Shown: positions 26,537 to 36,358, counted from the stretch's first letter. The stretch is DNA of 40,672 nt from an uncultured Neomegalonema sp. (GCA_937957975.1 CALFFK010000067.1:1-40672), one strand, 5' to 3'. The notes: generated by a model not told the origin, from the letters alone. Translations and numbers: made by a program.

Positions 26537-27396
26537 CCACCATCGGCTTTGTCGGAACAGGGCGAATCGCGCAGGGTCTCGCGCCCGCCCTGTCAAAAGC
26601 CGGTTACAGGATTGCGGCGGTGGCGAACCGTTCTGCCGGTTCCGCTGAAACGCTGGCGGCGATTTTACCAGACTGTAAGGCGCTTTCGGCGCAAGGGGTC
26701 GCGGATTGCTGTGATCTTGTTTTCCTGACTGTGCCGGATGCGGCCATTGCACCCGTTGCGGCCTCGCTTCGATGGCGTGCAGGACAAGCCGTCCTGCATT
26801 GCTCCGGGGCGACGGAGGTGGATGCACTGGCCCCCGCCGCCAATGCGGGCGCGATGACGGGCGGTTTTCACCCCCTGCTCGGATTTTCGGGGATTGGTGA
26901 CACACCACTGGCCGGGTGCACTGTCACCATCGAGGCCACCCCGCCCCTCGTCGATATGCTGCAGGAAATGCTGGCGACGCTTGGGTGTCGTCTCAACCGT
27001 TTACCCCCCGGCAGACGCGCACTCTATCATGCCAGTGCAGGTTATGGGGCGGGCTTCATCCATGTATTGATGGCCGAAGTCGCCGGAGTCTGGGCCGAAT
27101 GGGGCGCAAGCGAAGCTGACACGCTGGCTGCGCTGTTGCCCATGGCGCGCACAACCCTTGATACCATCGAACGCGGCGGCATTGCCGCCACGATGCCGGG
27201 GCCGGTTTCACGAGGGGATACAGGGTCCATTACCGCGCATCTCGACGCAATGGCGAACATGCCAGAAAGTGACGCCTTCTATCGCGCCCACTCCCTGCGC
27301 GGCGTCGATCTTGCCGAAACGGCAGGGCGGATTGACACAGACACCGCCACGCGCCTGCGGGAATTGCTCAAGCGACCGTTACCGGATGCGGAATGA
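26533..27396 (+). CDS. DUF2520 Rossmann-fold protein, ProC/F420-reductase-like
   Basis: The product is 287 residues. An N-terminal NAD(P)-binding fold opens with TTIGFVGTGRIAQGLAPAL. Conserved stretches HCSGATEVDAL and GGFHPLLGF follow, then a helical DUF2520 C-terminal domain. The family is predicted to be oxidoreductase-like; its substrate is not known. The ATG at 26533 overlaps the previous stop. Its last 29 bp overlap the 3' end of the convergent sulfite-oxidase-like gene. Confidence 0.85.
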   Translation: MTTIGFVGTGRIAQGLAPALSKAGYRIAAVANRSAGSAETLAAILPDCKALSAQGVADCCDLVFLTVPDAAIAPVAASLRWRAGQAVLHCSGATEVDALAPAANAGAMTGGFHPLLGFSGIGDTPLAGCTVTIEATPPLVDMLQEMLATLGCRLNRLPPGRRALYHASAGYGAGFIHVLMAEVAGVWAEWGASEADTLAALLPMARTTLDTIERGGIAATMPGPVSRGDTGSITAHLDAMANMPESDAFYRAHSLRGVDLAETAGRIDTDTATRLRELLKRPLPDAE

Positions 27397-28411
27397 TGGC
27401 ATTGAACAGCAAGGTTCCGGGATTGAACACGCAGGTTTCAGGCTGGGTCTCGCCCGCCTCATCGGTGGCACGGGTCATCAGGCGATGCTCGCCCGGTTCG
27501 GCCTTCCACGCAAACACAAAGCGCACCCAACCGTAAGGCTCATTCGGTGAGATGATGTCAGCTTCATGCCACGTTTTTCCGTCTGCGCTCCATTCTACAT
27601 TCCGTATCGGTTGGTCAGGCGACCGCGCATAGCCATGGATGCGCTTGACGCCCGGCCCCATGGTGGCGGGAAATGGCAATGCGAGGGATGATTTCACATT
27701 CTGGCGCGTGACCGTCACGCCATCAATCACGTAGTATTCATCCGTCCGGTAATTGCGAATTTCACGGGATGACGCCGTAATCCTGCCGACCCATTTCACC
27801 GAATAAGTGCCGATCCAGCCGGGAACGATTGCACGAACCGGAAAGCCATGATCCGGGGGCAATGGTGCACCATTCATGGTCAGCGCAAGGATCGTATCCT
27901 CATGCAGTGCTTTTTCTACTGGCATCGGGATTTCGATGGGGCATTCAGGATTGTCGAAATCAAGCCCCAGTGGCGCGATCCAGCGCGCCGTGTCGCGCAA
28001 TCCGGCCAATGCCAGCACATCCCGCAAACGCGGCCCGGACCATTCGGCCATGCTGACACCGCCCAGCACCCACGGCACATCCTCACCGCCTTCAGTGCGT
28101 TCAACATGCTGATCCTGCAACGTACCAAACAGCGTGCGCTGATTGCCCGCACATTCCAGATAGGCGCGCACAGTATGGCTGGGCAGCGCCACAAGATCAT
28201 CCAAACTCAAGGTGACAGGGTTCACAAGGGCATCCCCCGTCAATTCCAACTGATAGCTGGCCGGATCGACGACCTGGGTGTTCGTCACATTACATACGAA
28301 AAACCGATCTGCCGGGGTCAGATAGCTGTCGAGCGATTCCAGCGGTGTTTCCAGCGAGGTAGTCCCGCGCCGATGCAGTGCATCGGGCGGTTTTGCCCAA
28401 GGTTCAGACAC
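27368..28411 (-). CDS. Sulfite oxidase-family molybdopterin enzyme
   Basis: The product is about 347 residues. The oxidoreductase molybdopterin domain (about 40-210) carries the molybdenum-ligand Cys87 in AYLECAGNQR and the pterin-region segment FPVRAIVPGWIGTYSVKW. A Mo-co dimerisation domain follows (about 235-345, GYARSPDQPIRNVEWSADG). No Tat or Sec signal is visible, so it should be cytoplasmic, unlike exported SorA/SoxC. The probable start is GTG at 28411, inside the end of the DUF1330 gene; a TTG at 28420 is an alternative. It is the last gene of the alaS-DUF1330 run. Confidence 0.87.
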   Translation of the reverse strand: MSEPWAKPPDALHRRGTTSLETPLESLDSYLTPADRFFVCNVTNTQVVDPASYQLELTGDALVNPVTLSLDDLVALPSHTVRAYLECAGNQRTLFGTLQDQHVERTEGGEDVPWVLGGVSMAEWSGPRLRDVLALAGLRDTARWIAPLGLDFDNPECPIEIPMPVEKALHEDTILALTMNGAPLPPDHGFPVRAIVPGWIGTYSVKWVGRITASSREIRNYRTDEYYVIDGVTVTRQNVKSSLALPFPATMGPGVKRIHGYARSPDQPIRNVEWSADGKTWHEADIISPNEPYGWVRFVFAWKAEPGEHRLMTRATDEAGETQPETCVFNPGTLLFNAIIPHPVTVA

Positions 28412-28688
28412 CTTCCACAACCATCAGATCGCGGATCGACGCCCCCTCGGCGTGCGAGCGTGCCTCGCTGTATTCGGGCGAGTGATAGCATGTCTCTGCC
28501 GCTTCGATACTGGGGAATTCCACCACGACATTGCGGGCGCGGTCGTTCCCTTCAAATTGCACATAGCGCCCCGCACGGGCGAGGAATTTGCCACCATGCT
28601 TGGCAATGGCGGGGCCAGCAAGCTCGGCGTATTTGCCATAGGCGTCGGGGTCCGTGACTTCGACATGGGCAATCCAGTAAGCGGGCAT
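28404..28688 (-). CDS. DUF1330 protein
   Basis: The product is 94 residues, a full-length DUF1330 domain of the ferredoxin-like dimeric alpha/beta-barrel fold. The start [21 protein letters not shown] and the core RNVVVEFPSIEAAETCYHSPEY are characteristic. Biochemical function is unknown. Its ATG overlaps the alaS stop by one base (TGATG), and the sulfite-oxidase-like gene starts within its last codons, so all three are likely on one transcript. Confidence 0.9.
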   Translation of the reverse strand: MPAYWIAHVEVTDPDAYGKYAELAGPAIAKHGGKFLARAGRYVQFEGNDRARNVVVEFPSIEAAETCYHSPEYSEARSHAEGASIRDLMVVEGV

Positions 28689-31366
28689 CAGGCAGGCTCC
28701 TTCTGTGCAAGAACGGCTTCAACGGCGGCGAGGGCTTCCGCAGCTTTCGAGGGGTCCGGGCCACCGGCCTGTGCCATGTCCGGGCGTCCTCCACCACCCT
28801 TGCCCCCCATCGCGGTGGCGGCGGCGGTGACGAGATCAACGGCGCTGATGCGGTCGGTCAAATCATCGGTAACACCAGCGGCGACCGCAGCCTTGCCGCC
28901 CGTATCAGCGACAAGCACGACGACGCCGGAGCCAAGGCGTTCCTTATGCGCATCAATCAGGCCACGCAGATCCTTGCCGGACACACCTTGCAGGGTCTGG
29001 CCAAGGAAACTGATACCGGCAATGGTCTTTGCGGCATCGCCCCCACCGCCCTCGGCAGGACCAGCCAGCGCGAGCTGTTTTTTCAGCGCGGCCACCTCGT
29101 TCTGAAGCGCCTTGCGCTCCTCAACCAATGCGCGGGTACGATCCACGACATCTTCAGGCCGGGATTTCAGCGTGGCGGCAACTTCCGTGACGGTATGATC
29201 CTTTTGCGAGAGGTAATCGAACGCGGCTTCCCCGGTCAGGGCTTCGATCCGGCGCACACCATTCGAGGACGCTCCCTCTCCGGTGACGACCAGCACACCG
29301 ATTTCGCCCGTGCTGCCAACATGCGTACCGCCGCAGAGTTCAAGGGAGTAGACCGAGCCGGTGGCCGAGGTTTCGCCGTCCGGGCGTTGCCCCATGGATA
29401 CGACACGAACCTCGTCGCCATATTTCTCACCAAAGAGGGCGCGCGCACCAATCCCGACCGCTTCGTCGGGGGTCATCAAGCGGGTCGAAACGCTGTCGTT
29501 CTGGCGAATATACGCATTCACATCGCGCTCAATGGCGCGGATTTCATCAACGCCCACAGCTTTCTGATGCGCGAAATCAAAGCGCAGCCGGTCGGGCGCA
29601 ACAAGAGAACCACGCTGGGCAACATGCTCACCCAGATGGGCGCGCAACGCTTCATGCAACAGATGCGTTGCAGAGTGATTGCCGCGAATGGCATTGCGGC
29701 GTCCGGTATCGACGATAAAGCGGGCGGCATCACCCGCACGCAGAGTACCTTCCACAATCTCAACCCGATGGAGAAAGAGGTCGCCGAATTTCTTGCGGGT
29801 ATCCAGAACGCGGGCCGTGGCCGTATCAGTACGAATAGTGCCGGTATCCCCGACCTGTCCGCCGCTCTCGCCATAAAAAGGCGTCTGGTTCGCGATCAAT
29901 TCGGCGGTCTGGCCCTTGGTCGCATCAGTGGCAACCACGCCATCAATGACGAGCGCCCGGATTTCGCCTTCGGTATCTGTTGCCGTATAGCCCAGAAACT
30001 CGGTTGCCCCGTGACGATCGCGCAGGTCGAACCAGACCGATTCGTCCGCTGCATCGCCTGTACCGGACCACGCGGCACGGGCCTGTGCTTTTTGCGCTTC
30101 CATGGCACTGTCGAAACCATCGGTATCAACGGTCAATCCCCGTTCGCGCAGGGCATCCTGCGTCAGATCGAGCGGAAAGCCGTAGGTGTCATACAGCTTG
30201 AAGGCCATCTCACCGGGCAGCGCAGCGCCGGATGACAGATCGGCAACCGCTTCATCCAGCAGGCTCAAGCCCCGGTCGAGCGTCTTGCCAAAGCGCGTTT
30301 CCTCGATCTCCAGCATTTCCGTAATCATCGGTTGGGCGCGGGCGAGTTCGGGGAAGGCCTGCCCCATCTGCGAAACAAGTGCAGGGACGAGGCGGTACAT
30401 TACCGGATCATTCGCACCAAGCAGGTGCGCGTGGCGCATGGCCCGGCGCATGATGCGGCGCAGGACATAACCGCGCCCCTCATTCGAGGGCATGACGCCA
30501 TCCGCCATCAGAAACGAAGTCGAGCGCAGATGATCGGCAATAACCCGATGATGCACTGCTCCGGGACCATCCGGGTCGGTCGATGTCGCATGGGCGCTCG
30601 CCTCGATGAGGGAACGCATCAGGTCGGTGTCGTAATTATCATGCTTGCCCTGAAGCAAGGCTCCAACACGCTCCAGCCCCATGCCGGTATCAATCGAGGG
30701 ATGGGGCAGGCTTTCGCGGGTATCGGCGTCAATCTGCTCGAATTGCATAAAGACGAGATTCCATATCTCGATAAAGCGGTCGCCATCCTCGTCCGGGCTG
30801 CCGGGCGGGCCACCGGGGATATGCTCGCCATGGTCATAAAAGATTTCCGAACAGGGACCGCAGGGTCCAGTTGGCCCCATCGACCAGAAATTGTCAGAAG
30901 TGGAAATGCGGATAATTCGGTCTTCCGGCAAACCGGCGATTTTTTTCCACAGCGCAGCGGCTTCGTCGTCTTCATTATAGACCGTGACAAGCAAGCGATC
31001 CGCCGGAATATCGAATTCCCTGGTTATGAGGGTCCAGGCATGTTGAATCGCCAGTTCCTTGAAATAGTCACCAAAAGAGAAATTACCGAGCATCTCGAAA
31101 AACGTATGATGCCGTGCCGTATAGCCGACATTATCGAGATCGTTGTGTTTACCACCCGCCCGCACGCATTTTTGCGAGGTGACAGCCTGCGAATAAGGGC
31201 GTTTTTCGACGCCTGTGAAGACGTTCTTGAACTGCACCATTCCCGAATTCACGAACAGCAGCGTCGGGTCGTTCTGGGGAACCAGAGGACTGGACGCAAT
31301 ATGCTCGTGCCCGTTGCGCGCGAAGTAATCCACGAACAGGGATCGGATTTCGTTTAGTGTCGCCAT
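28688..31366 (-). CDS. alaS: Alanyl-tRNA synthetase
   Basis: The product is 892 residues, a full-length enzyme. The class II catalytic core ([17 protein letters not shown]), the editing-domain [12 protein letters not shown] and [13 protein letters not shown] metal motifs, and the C-terminal C-Ala region are present. It charges tRNA-Ala and clears mis-acylated Ser/Gly. The ATG at 31366 has GGGAGG seven bases upstream. It lies 87 bp after recA on the same strand, with an intervening hairpin. Confidence 0.98.
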   Translation of the reverse strand: MATLNEIRSLFVDYFARNGHEHIASSPLVPQNDPTLLFVNSGMVQFKNVFTGVEKRPYSQAVTSQKCVRAGGKHNDLDNVGYTARHHTFFEMLGNFSFGDYFKELAIQHAWTLITREFDIPADRLLVTVYNEDDEAAALWKKIAGLPEDRIIRISTSDNFWSMGPTGPCGPCSEIFYDHGEHIPGGPPGSPDEDGDRFIEIWNLVFMQFEQIDADTRESLPHPSIDTGMGLERVGALLQGKHDNYDTDLMRSLIEASAHATSTDPDGPGAVHHRVIADHLRSTSFLMADGVMPSNEGRGYVLRRIMRRAMRHAHLLGANDPVMYRLVPALVSQMGQAFPELARAQPMITEMLEIEETRFGKTLDRGLSLLDEAVADLSSGAALPGEMAFKLYDTYGFPLDLTQDALRERGLTVDTDGFDSAMEAQKAQARAAWSGTGDAADESVWFDLRDRHGATEFLGYTATDTEGEIRALVIDGVVATDATKGQTAELIANQTPFYGESGGQVGDTGTIRTDTATARVLDTRKKFGDLFLHRVEIVEGTLRAGDAARFIVDTGRRNAIRGNHSATHLLHEALRAHLGEHVAQRGSLVAPDRLRFDFAHQKAVGVDEIRAIERDVNAYIRQNDSVSTRLMTPDEAVGIGARALFGEKYGDEVRVVSMGQRPDGETSATGSVYSLELCGGTHVGSTGEIGVLVVTGEGASSNGVRRIEALTGEAAFDYLSQKDHTVTEVAATLKSRPEDVVDRTRALVEERKALQNEVAALKKQLALAGPAEGGGGDAAKTIAGISFLGQTLQGVSGKDLRGLIDAHKERLGSGVVVLVADTGGKAAVAAGVTDDLTDRISAVDLVTAAATAMGGKGGGGRPDMAQAGGPDPSKAAEALAAVEAVLAQKEPA

Positions 31367-31403
31367 GACCTTGCCTCCCTCGGATGGAAAGGCTTTCTAG
31401 TGT

Positions 31404-31432
31404 GATTTCCCGGATCGTTGAACCGGGAAATC
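31404..31432 (-). terminator. Hairpin between recA and alaS
   Basis: A perfect 10-bp stem, GATTTCCCGG (31404-31413) with CCGGGAAATC (31423-31432), closes a 9-nt loop. There is no T-run after it on either strand, so it may be a weak terminator, attenuator or mRNA-stabilising hairpin. Confidence 0.5.
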
Positions 31433-31453
31433 GCTTTCATCGACGTTTTCCGC

Positions 31454-32512
31454 TCAGAGGTCTTCGTCACCATCGAGATCAGCTTCAAGATCAAGACCAT
31501 GGGACGTGCGAATCTGCATCTCTATGGCATCGGCAGTTTCGGGATTATCGCGCAGATAGTTCTTTGCGTTCTCGCGCCCCTGCCCAATCCGTTGATCGCC
31601 GTAAGAGAACCAGGAGCCTGATTTTTCAACCACCCCGGCCTTCACGCCAAGATCAACCAATTCGCCGGTCTTGGAAATGCCCTGCCCATACATGATGTCG
31701 AACTCGACCTGCCGGAAGGGCGGCGCAACCTTGTTCTTGATAACCTTCACGCGAGTCTGGTTTCCCACCACCTCGTCACGATCCTTGATCGCACCGATGC
31801 GGCGAATATCCAGACGGACAGAAGAATAGAATTTCAGCGCGTTGCCGCCGGAGGTCGTCTCCGGGCTGCCGAACATCACCCCGATCTTCATGCGAATCTG
31901 GTTGATGAAGATGACCATACATTTCGACCGGCTGATCGAGCCGGTCAATTTCCGCATCGCCTGACTCATCAAACGCGCCTGCGCGCCAACCTGATGGTCG
32001 CCCATATCACCTTCAAGCTCTGCTTTCGGCGTCAGGGCCGCCACCGAATCCACGACAACGACAGAAATCGCGCCAGAACGGACCAGCGTATCAGTGATTT
32101 CCAGCGCCTGTTCGCCCGCATCAGGCTGCGAGATCAGCAATTCGTCCAGATCAACCCCAAGGGCGCGCGCATATTTCGGATCGAGTGCGTGCTCCGCATC
32201 AACAAAGGCGCAGACACCCCCGTTTTTCTGGGCTTCAGCGATCACATGCAGCGCCAGCGTCGTCTTGCCAGAGCTTTCCGGCCCATAGATTTCAATGATG
32301 CGCCCTTTGGGCAAACCACCGATCCCCAGCGCTATGTCAAGACCGATAGAGCCGGTTGATACCGCCTCAACATCCAACGCTGCATCACGCTGGCCAAGCC
32401 GCATGATAGAGCCTTTACCGAAGGCACGTTCGATCTGCGATAACGCAGATTCGAGAGCTTTTTCTTTGTCCATTCCGTCTTTCTCGACAAGGCGCAGCGC
32501 TGCTTCACTCAT
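31454..32512 (-). CDS. recA: Recombinase A
   Basis: The product is 352 residues, standard for RecA. Walker [10 protein letters not shown] (77-85), the [11 protein letters not shown]alker B strand and the loop regions are intact, with an acidic C-terminal tail ([10 protein letters not shown]). No intein is present. It drives homologous recombination and activates LexA cleavage. The ATG at 32512 has GGAGG eight bases upstream. A candidate, oddly spaced GTTC pair lies about 90 bp upstream. Confidence 0.98.
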   Translation of the reverse strand: MSEAALRLVEKDGMDKEKALESALSQIERAFGKGSIMRLGQRDAALDVEAVSTGSIGLDIALGIGGLPKGRIIEIYGPESSGKTTLALHVIAEAQKNGGVCAFVDAEHALDPKYARALGVDLDELLISQPDAGEQALEITDTLVRSGAISVVVVDSVAALTPKAELEGDMGDHQVGAQARLMSQAMRKLTGSISRSKCMVIFINQIRMKIGVMFGSPETTSGGNALKFYSSVRLDIRRIGAIKDRDEVVGNQTRVKVIKNKVAPPFRQVEFDIMYGQGISKTGELVDLGVKAGVVEKSGSWFSYGDQRIGQGRENAKNYLRDNPETADAIEMQIRTSHGLDLEADLDGDEDL

Positions 32513-32583
32513 AACGGGCCTCCTTATTCCACGCGCTTTGCGTGGGGGCAACAATTCATCGGTTGGGCCACAGGTATACGGTA

Positions 32584-32613
32584 TGTTCTCGTCTTGCAAG
32601 AACAAACATGAAC
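32584..32613 (-). promoter_or_regulatory. Candidate SOS-type operator upstream of recA
   Basis: On the minus strand GTTC-ATGTTT-GTTC (32613-32600) is a direct repeat with 6 nt between the halves; alphaproteobacterial LexA boxes are GTTC-N7-GTTC. The palindrome TCTTGCAAGA (32592-32601) and a further GAACA follow. The location is right but the spacing is one base short, so LexA binding is uncertain. Confidence 0.35.
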
Positions 32614-32660
32614 AAATAGCGAAATAATGAGAACACCAGCAGGGTTTAACCCCGCCACGC

Positions 32661-33371
32661 CTAATCTAGAAGTGTCGCACTCGCAGGACCGAACTTGGTG
32701 TCAGCCGTAATTTTCAGCGGTATCCACATGCCATCCTTGCCCATCAAGGTGGCCGCGAAGGGCCATGTCCGGAGTTCGGGAGTCATATATTTCGCCTTGA
32801 AACCGTTCACCCGCTCATAAAGCCCGTTGCAGGTCACAGTATTGCCGCGCGCCGCAAATGCCTGACCAAGCAACGAAATCCGATGACGTTTGGAGCCGTC
32901 AAAAACGTCAAAGGCGATCTCACACGGCTTTTCACGTGGGCTCATCAGGATCGCGGCTGCGGTGGCGGGATCAACAGAACCGGCTGCCTCATCCAGCGAC
33001 ATGGCATAGCTTTTCTCCCGCAGCGGTGGTTCTGCGAACAAATCGACCGGAACGCCATCACCATCGAATCGGATGGTGGTGCGTTGCTCTTTCTTGCGCC
33101 CCTCATAGCGGAAGATGGATTCCTGCGGCACATAACGTCCTTCAACGACCGATCCGGCCACGCGGGCATTGGCATCACCATTGAAAATATGGCGCAGGAA
33201 CGGAATCATCTTGAAGTTTGCACGCACGGAGTAATCCGGTTCGCCGGTATCGACCACGACCTTGATCTTGCCAAGGGGGATGCCCGCAACGGTCGTGGAG
33301 TATTTCAGTGTCTCGTTTGCGGCCACAGGCGTGGAAACAAGCAGAGCAGCGAGGAGAATAATGTTTTTCAT
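32661..33371 (-). CDS. DUF3108 periplasmic protein
   Basis: The product is 236 residues with a signal peptide (cleavage likely after VAANE, about residue 18-19). The DUF3108 fold is recognisable from [20 protein letters not shown] near the start and the closing [34 protein letters not shown]. Its function is unknown; relatives are predicted beta-rich envelope proteins. It follows the lipB-PCD pair by 42 bp on the same strand and precedes recA. Confidence 0.83.
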   Translation of the reverse strand: MKNIILLAALLVSTPVAANETLKYSTTVAGIPLGKIKVVVDTGEPDYSVRANFKMIPFLRHIFNGDANARVAGSVVEGRYVPQESIFRYEGRKKEQRTTIRFDGDGVPVDLFAEPPLREKSYAMSLDEAAGSVDPATAAAILMSPREKPCEIAFDVFDGSKRHRISLLGQAFAARGNTVTCNGLYERVNGFKAKYMTPELRTWPFAATLMGKDGMWIPLKITADTKFGPASATLLD

Positions 33372-33413
33372 GGATAAACCTTCGCGCGGGAATGGGGCAG
33401 CCCTGCGGCGCAG

Positions 33414-33725
33414 TCATGGAGCAGTCAAGGCATCCATCCGTTTCGCGAGGCGAATATCAAGATCGCTCAGACCATCGCAATCATGGGTGATGAGTGTCAC
33501 GTCAACCCGGTTCCAGACATTCGACCATTCCGGGTGATGGTTCAGCTTTTCGGCATGAAGGGCAACACGGGTCATCCAGCCGAATGCCTCGACAAAGTTC
33601 CGAAACATAAATTCCTTGCGGATCGCATCGCGGCCTTCAACCCCCTGCCAGCCATTCGCGATGAGCGGTGCCAGGGCTTCGTCACGGTGTTCAGGGTCAA
33701 GGGGCGGGGTCTTCTGGCGGGTCAT
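33414..33725 (-). CDS. 4a-hydroxytetrahydrobiopterin dehydratase (PCD/DCoH)
   Basis: The product is 103 residues, full length. The active-site motif LNHHPEW gives His63, His64 and Pro65, followed by His81 in [13 protein letters not shown], with the same spacing as characterised enzymes. It dehydrates 4a-hydroxypterin, recycling the cofactor of aromatic hydroxylases; in bacteria without them it may serve molybdopterin metabolism instead. Its ATG overlaps the lipB stop by 4 bp. Confidence 0.9.
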   Translation of the reverse strand: MTRQKTPPLDPEHRDEALAPLIANGWQGVEGRDAIRKEFMFRNFVEAFGWMTRVALHAEKLNHHPEWSNVWNRVDVTLITHDCDGLSDLDIRLAKRMDALTAP

Positions 33726-34387
33726 ACAAAATCCTTCCCGAACACAGTGTCGAATTCAGCGCGCAGGATCATATCAACCTCCGGCATCGTGGGGGTCAAT
33801 CCGAGATCGGCAAGGCTCGTGACACCGTGCCCGGAAATGCCGCACGGAACGATGCCATCATAATGCGTCAGGTCCGGCTCCACATTGAGGGCAATACCAT
33901 GCAGTGAAACCCAATGCCGCACGCGCACCCCAAGGGCCGCAACCTTGTCTTCACGCTGCGGGGCGCCCTTGTCAGTACGGCAGACCCAGACGCCCGCCCT
34001 GCCCTCACGGCGTTCTCCTTTCACGGTGAAACGGGCAAGGCTGCGGATGATCCATTCCTCCAGATCCCGGACGAAGGCGCGAACATCACCGCCCCGTGCC
34101 TTGAGATCCAGCATGACATAGCCGATGCGCTGACCGGGGCCATGATAAGTATATTCCCCTCCACGCCCGGTTTTGTGAACCGGAAATCGGTCCGCGTCGA
34201 TCAGGTCAACAGGGGCCGCGCTCGTTCCGGCGGTGTAAAGTGGTGGATGCTCCAGCAACCAGACGCATTCCGGTGCTGTCCCCGCCCGGATCGCCGCCGC
34301 GCGCTGATCCATGAAGGCAAGAGCCTCGGCATAGGGCACGGGCGCATCCGAGATGCGCCATTCCAGAGGGATAAGCGTACAGTTCAT
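33722..34387 (-). CDS. lipB: Octanoyl-[acyl-carrier-protein]:protein N-octanoyltransferase
   Basis: The product is 221 residues. The family signature [13 protein letters not shown] (74-86) is intact. The catalytic pair is Lys148 (within [11 protein letters not shown]) and Cys182 ([15 protein letters not shown]). It transfers octanoate from ACP to lipoyl domains of 2-oxoacid dehydrogenases, the first step of lipoylation. It heads a run with the PCD gene and DUF3108. The upstream gap contains two inverted repeats. Confidence 0.96.
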   Translation of the reverse strand: MNCTLIPLEWRISDAPVPYAEALAFMDQRAAAIRAGTAPECVWLLEHPPLYTAGTSAAPVDLIDADRFPVHKTGRGGEYTYHGPGQRIGYVMLDLKARGGDVRAFVRDLEEWIIRSLARFTVKGERREGRAGVWVCRTDKGAPQREDKVAALGVRVRHWVSLHGIALNVEPDLTHYDGIVPCGISGHGVTSLADLGLTPTMPEVDMILRAEFDTVFGKDFV

Positions 34388-34473
34388 ATTGGTAAACTAA
34401 CGCACACAAGGCCCAATCCGAACCGGAAAATCCTTTTGCATGTCGGACAGGAAAGAGTTCGCCAAACCTAACC

Positions 34474-34487
34474 TTACGTTAACGTAA
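34474..34487. promoter_or_regulatory. Perfect palindrome, candidate operator
   Basis: TTACGTTAACGTAA is a perfect 14-bp palindrome, 86 bp upstream of lipB and 267 bp upstream of the divergent small secreted-protein gene. Palindromes of this type are bound by some MerR-type regulators of branched-chain amino acid or fatty-acid catabolism, but no regulator gene is nearby. Confidence 0.45.
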
Positions 34488-34490
34488 CCT

Positions 34491-34513
34491 TTGAGTCACA
34501 TTTTGCGACTCAA
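34491..34513. repeat. Inverted repeat beside the palindrome
   Basis: TTGAGTC and GACTCAA are perfect 7-bp inverted repeats separated by 9 nt, starting 3 bp after the 34474 palindrome. A TTGACA hexamer follows at 34521 without a good -10. The rest of 34388-34754 is AT-rich and shows no gene. Confidence 0.4.
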
Positions 34514-34754
34514 GGCAATATTGACAAGCGTTCAACTCACCCCCCTGCTTCATCCAATGACAATCAAAACGGCCTCCAGAAGACGGCAGATCGAGTTAAA
34601 AACCTTTAATTTTTGCGGCATTTCATAAGAACACGTCTCTTTTCAGGCGACCATGGAATGCATCACCAGCGATCCCGGCAGAAAACTTGCTCATTCATTA
34701 ACGGGCAAAGCCTTTGGAACTTCCAAAGACAGCCTAAAAGAGGTTGAACATTCC

Positions 34755-35087
34755 ATGAGTATTCGATTTCCTCTCACGATCACGGCTCCTTTTACGAAGG
34801 GCGCTCTTGCAGCCATGGTTGTTACCGGATTGCAGATTGCTGCCCCGGTCGCACACGCCCTTCCCACGCCTGCGCAATTACCGCTGCCAATGGAATCCAC
34901 ACGCCTTGCAGTACACCTGCCGACGGGATGCATCGCGAAACTCGTCACGAACGAGGGCCGTTTCGTAAAGGCACAGATCGTGGATAGCGATTGTCTGCCC
35001 GAAGGAAGCGGGCCACGCGATGTACCAGGCGCGCTACAAGATTTTTCGCGCGAACGAGAATACGGAGTGCCGGGATGGAAACACTGA
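34755..35087 (+). CDS. Small secreted hypothetical protein
   Basis: The product is 110 residues with a signal peptide ending at VAHA (about residue 35). The mature part is about 75 residues, with two cysteines (PTGCIAK and DSDCLPE) that could pair. I do not recognise a family. The ATG at 34755 (MSIRFP) begins the signal peptide; the frame is open upstream to 34653, but that part is not signal-like. Its last 13 bp overlap the PAS-protein gene, suggesting coupled expression. Confidence 0.6.
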   Translation: MSIRFPLTITAPFTKGALAAMVVTGLQIAAPVAHALPTPAQLPLPMESTRLAVHLPTGCIAKLVTNEGRFVKAQIVDSDCLPEGSGPRDVPGALQDFSREREYGVPGWKH

Positions 35088-35638
35088 TCGCCCAGTGCAG
35101 AAACCTGTTCCTACTGCACCGCCGCGACAATTCCACCCCGGCGCGCAATGTCGATTTGATCGATTGGGAAGACGACGATTTACCCTTTGATCGCATCAAA
35201 TGCGAACATCTGCGCAAAATTGGTGAGGCATGGCTCTCTATGGAACGAAAAGCCGGAGAAGCCCTGCCTCGCTGGAGCGCCTTTAGTCCGGCGCAATTCG
35301 TGGACGTAATTGATAAGATATGCGTCCTGAAGGCGGAGGACTGGCGCGCCGACAATATCGAATTCTCGCTGTATGGGGGACATGCAACAGAGTTCATCGG
35401 CCAAGGCAAACCCCTGGCGTTGCAAGAGATGCGTCACAATCCTTTGCACAAGGCGAACTACGTCGATGTCCGCGACAGGGCCGGGCGGGCCATCGAGAAC
35501 AACGCCCCCCAATACGCACGCAAAACCCTCTCATGGAACGATGAAGGTCACATGGAATATGAAGCCCTGATGCTGCCTTTCATGCCTCAGGGAAAGGTAC
35601 AGCGCCTTTTACAACCAGTAAGCGTGCGGCTAAGGTAA
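35075..35638 (+). CDS. PAS-domain protein, PAS_5-like
   Basis: The product is 187 residues. The central part has the layout of alphaproteobacterial PAS_5 proteins: LPRWSAFSPAQFVDVIDKICVLK, a strand with NIEFSLYG, then ATEFIGQ, and a closing YEALMLPFMPQGKVQRLLQPVSV. No output domain is attached. Such stand-alone PAS proteins may sense small ligands, but none has a clear role. The ATG at 35075 has GGAG seven bases upstream and overlaps the preceding gene by 13 bp. Confidence 0.72.
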   Translation: METLIAQCRNLFLLHRRDNSTPARNVDLIDWEDDDLPFDRIKCEHLRKIGEAWLSMERKAGEALPRWSAFSPAQFVDVIDKICVLKAEDWRADNIEFSLYGGHATEFIGQGKPLALQEMRHNPLHKANYVDVRDRAGRAIENNAPQYARKTLSWNDEGHMEYEALMLPFMPQGKVQRLLQPVSVRLR

Positions 35639-35652
35639 ATCTGGATTTTACA

Positions 35653-35682
35653 TTCAGATCATGCGCCATGGCACGATCTGAA
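35653..35682. terminator. Hairpin after the PAS gene
   Basis: TTCAGATC (35653-35660) pairs perfectly with GATCTGAA (35675-35682); an inner TGC/GCA extends the stem after one mismatch. It lies 14 bp after the PAS-gene stop and has no T-run, so it may be a weak terminator or an operator for the next gene. Confidence 0.4.
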
Positions 35683-35741
35683 CGCGTTGTTCATCACAAA
35701 AACACCACAAGGGGATTGCAGGCTCGCCACAGGGGATCAAT

Positions 35742-36299
35742 ATGAATGGCATGAGACTGAATGAACCGATGCAGGAACCTCTTTGCATTGCCGAGATTGA
35801 GGCGATCCGCCTTTATTGTCGTCAACAGGTGAACCAGCGTGCGGCCTTTTCCGGGGCCGTGGCCGCGCTTCCCCTGCCCATGCTTGATGCCGCTGCTGAT
35901 TTGGGCATCCTCATGCGGTTATTGCCAAAAATCAGTGCAGAGTTTGAGCTGCGCCCCGAAGATATTGCCAAACAAGACCCCGAATCCCGCGCCGTGATCT
36001 ACACCACCGCCAAAGCACTGGGGGACAGCTTCGTGGGCAAGATCGTCACGCGGCGCTTGATCGGCGCGGTTCTGGCGAAGCTGGGGATGAAGGTCGCCGG
36101 GAAATCGCTGGTAAAATACGCCCCCCTCGTCGGGCAGATTACGTCTGCTTCACTCAGCTTCGCGCTGATGCGCCATATTGGCCTCAAGCATGTTGAAGAT
36201 TGCTACACGGTCGCCCGCGCCAGAGCCGAAGCCCGCCTGTTTGGCGTCGAAGGCGTGGTGATCGACGGCGTTGCAGTGCGGAAGCGGGTGACAGGGTAA
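35742..36299 (+). CDS. EcsC/DUF697-like protein
   Basis: The product is 185 residues, mostly helical with amphipathic or hydrophobic stretches (SGAVAALPLPMLDAAADLGILMRLLPKISAEF and KYAPLVGQITSASLSFALMRHIG). The pattern of a LPLPxxDAxxDxxxLxxxL helix pair followed by a glycine-containing hydrophobic helix resembles DUF697/EcsC proteins; the match is by eye. The function is unknown, probably membrane-associated. The ATG at 35742 has AGGGG upstream. It precedes the PuuB-like gene by 59 bp. Confidence 0.58.
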   Translation: MNGMRLNEPMQEPLCIAEIEAIRLYCRQQVNQRAAFSGAVAALPLPMLDAAADLGILMRLLPKISAEFELRPEDIAKQDPESRAVIYTTAKALGDSFVGKIVTRRLIGAVLAKLGMKVAGKSLVKYAPLVGQITSASLSFALMRHIGLKHVEDCYTVARARAEARLFGVEGVVIDGVAVRKRVTG

Positions 36300-36358
36300 T
36301 CCTTGCAACAGGGCGCAAAGATTGACTTCCCCATGGCCCACTGCGCAGGGTTCGGCGC

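Noticed and set aside
28946..30235. 429-codon plus-strand frame antisense to alaS
   Set aside because: It lies entirely within alaS, shows no recognisable domain, and mirrors alaS codon structure.
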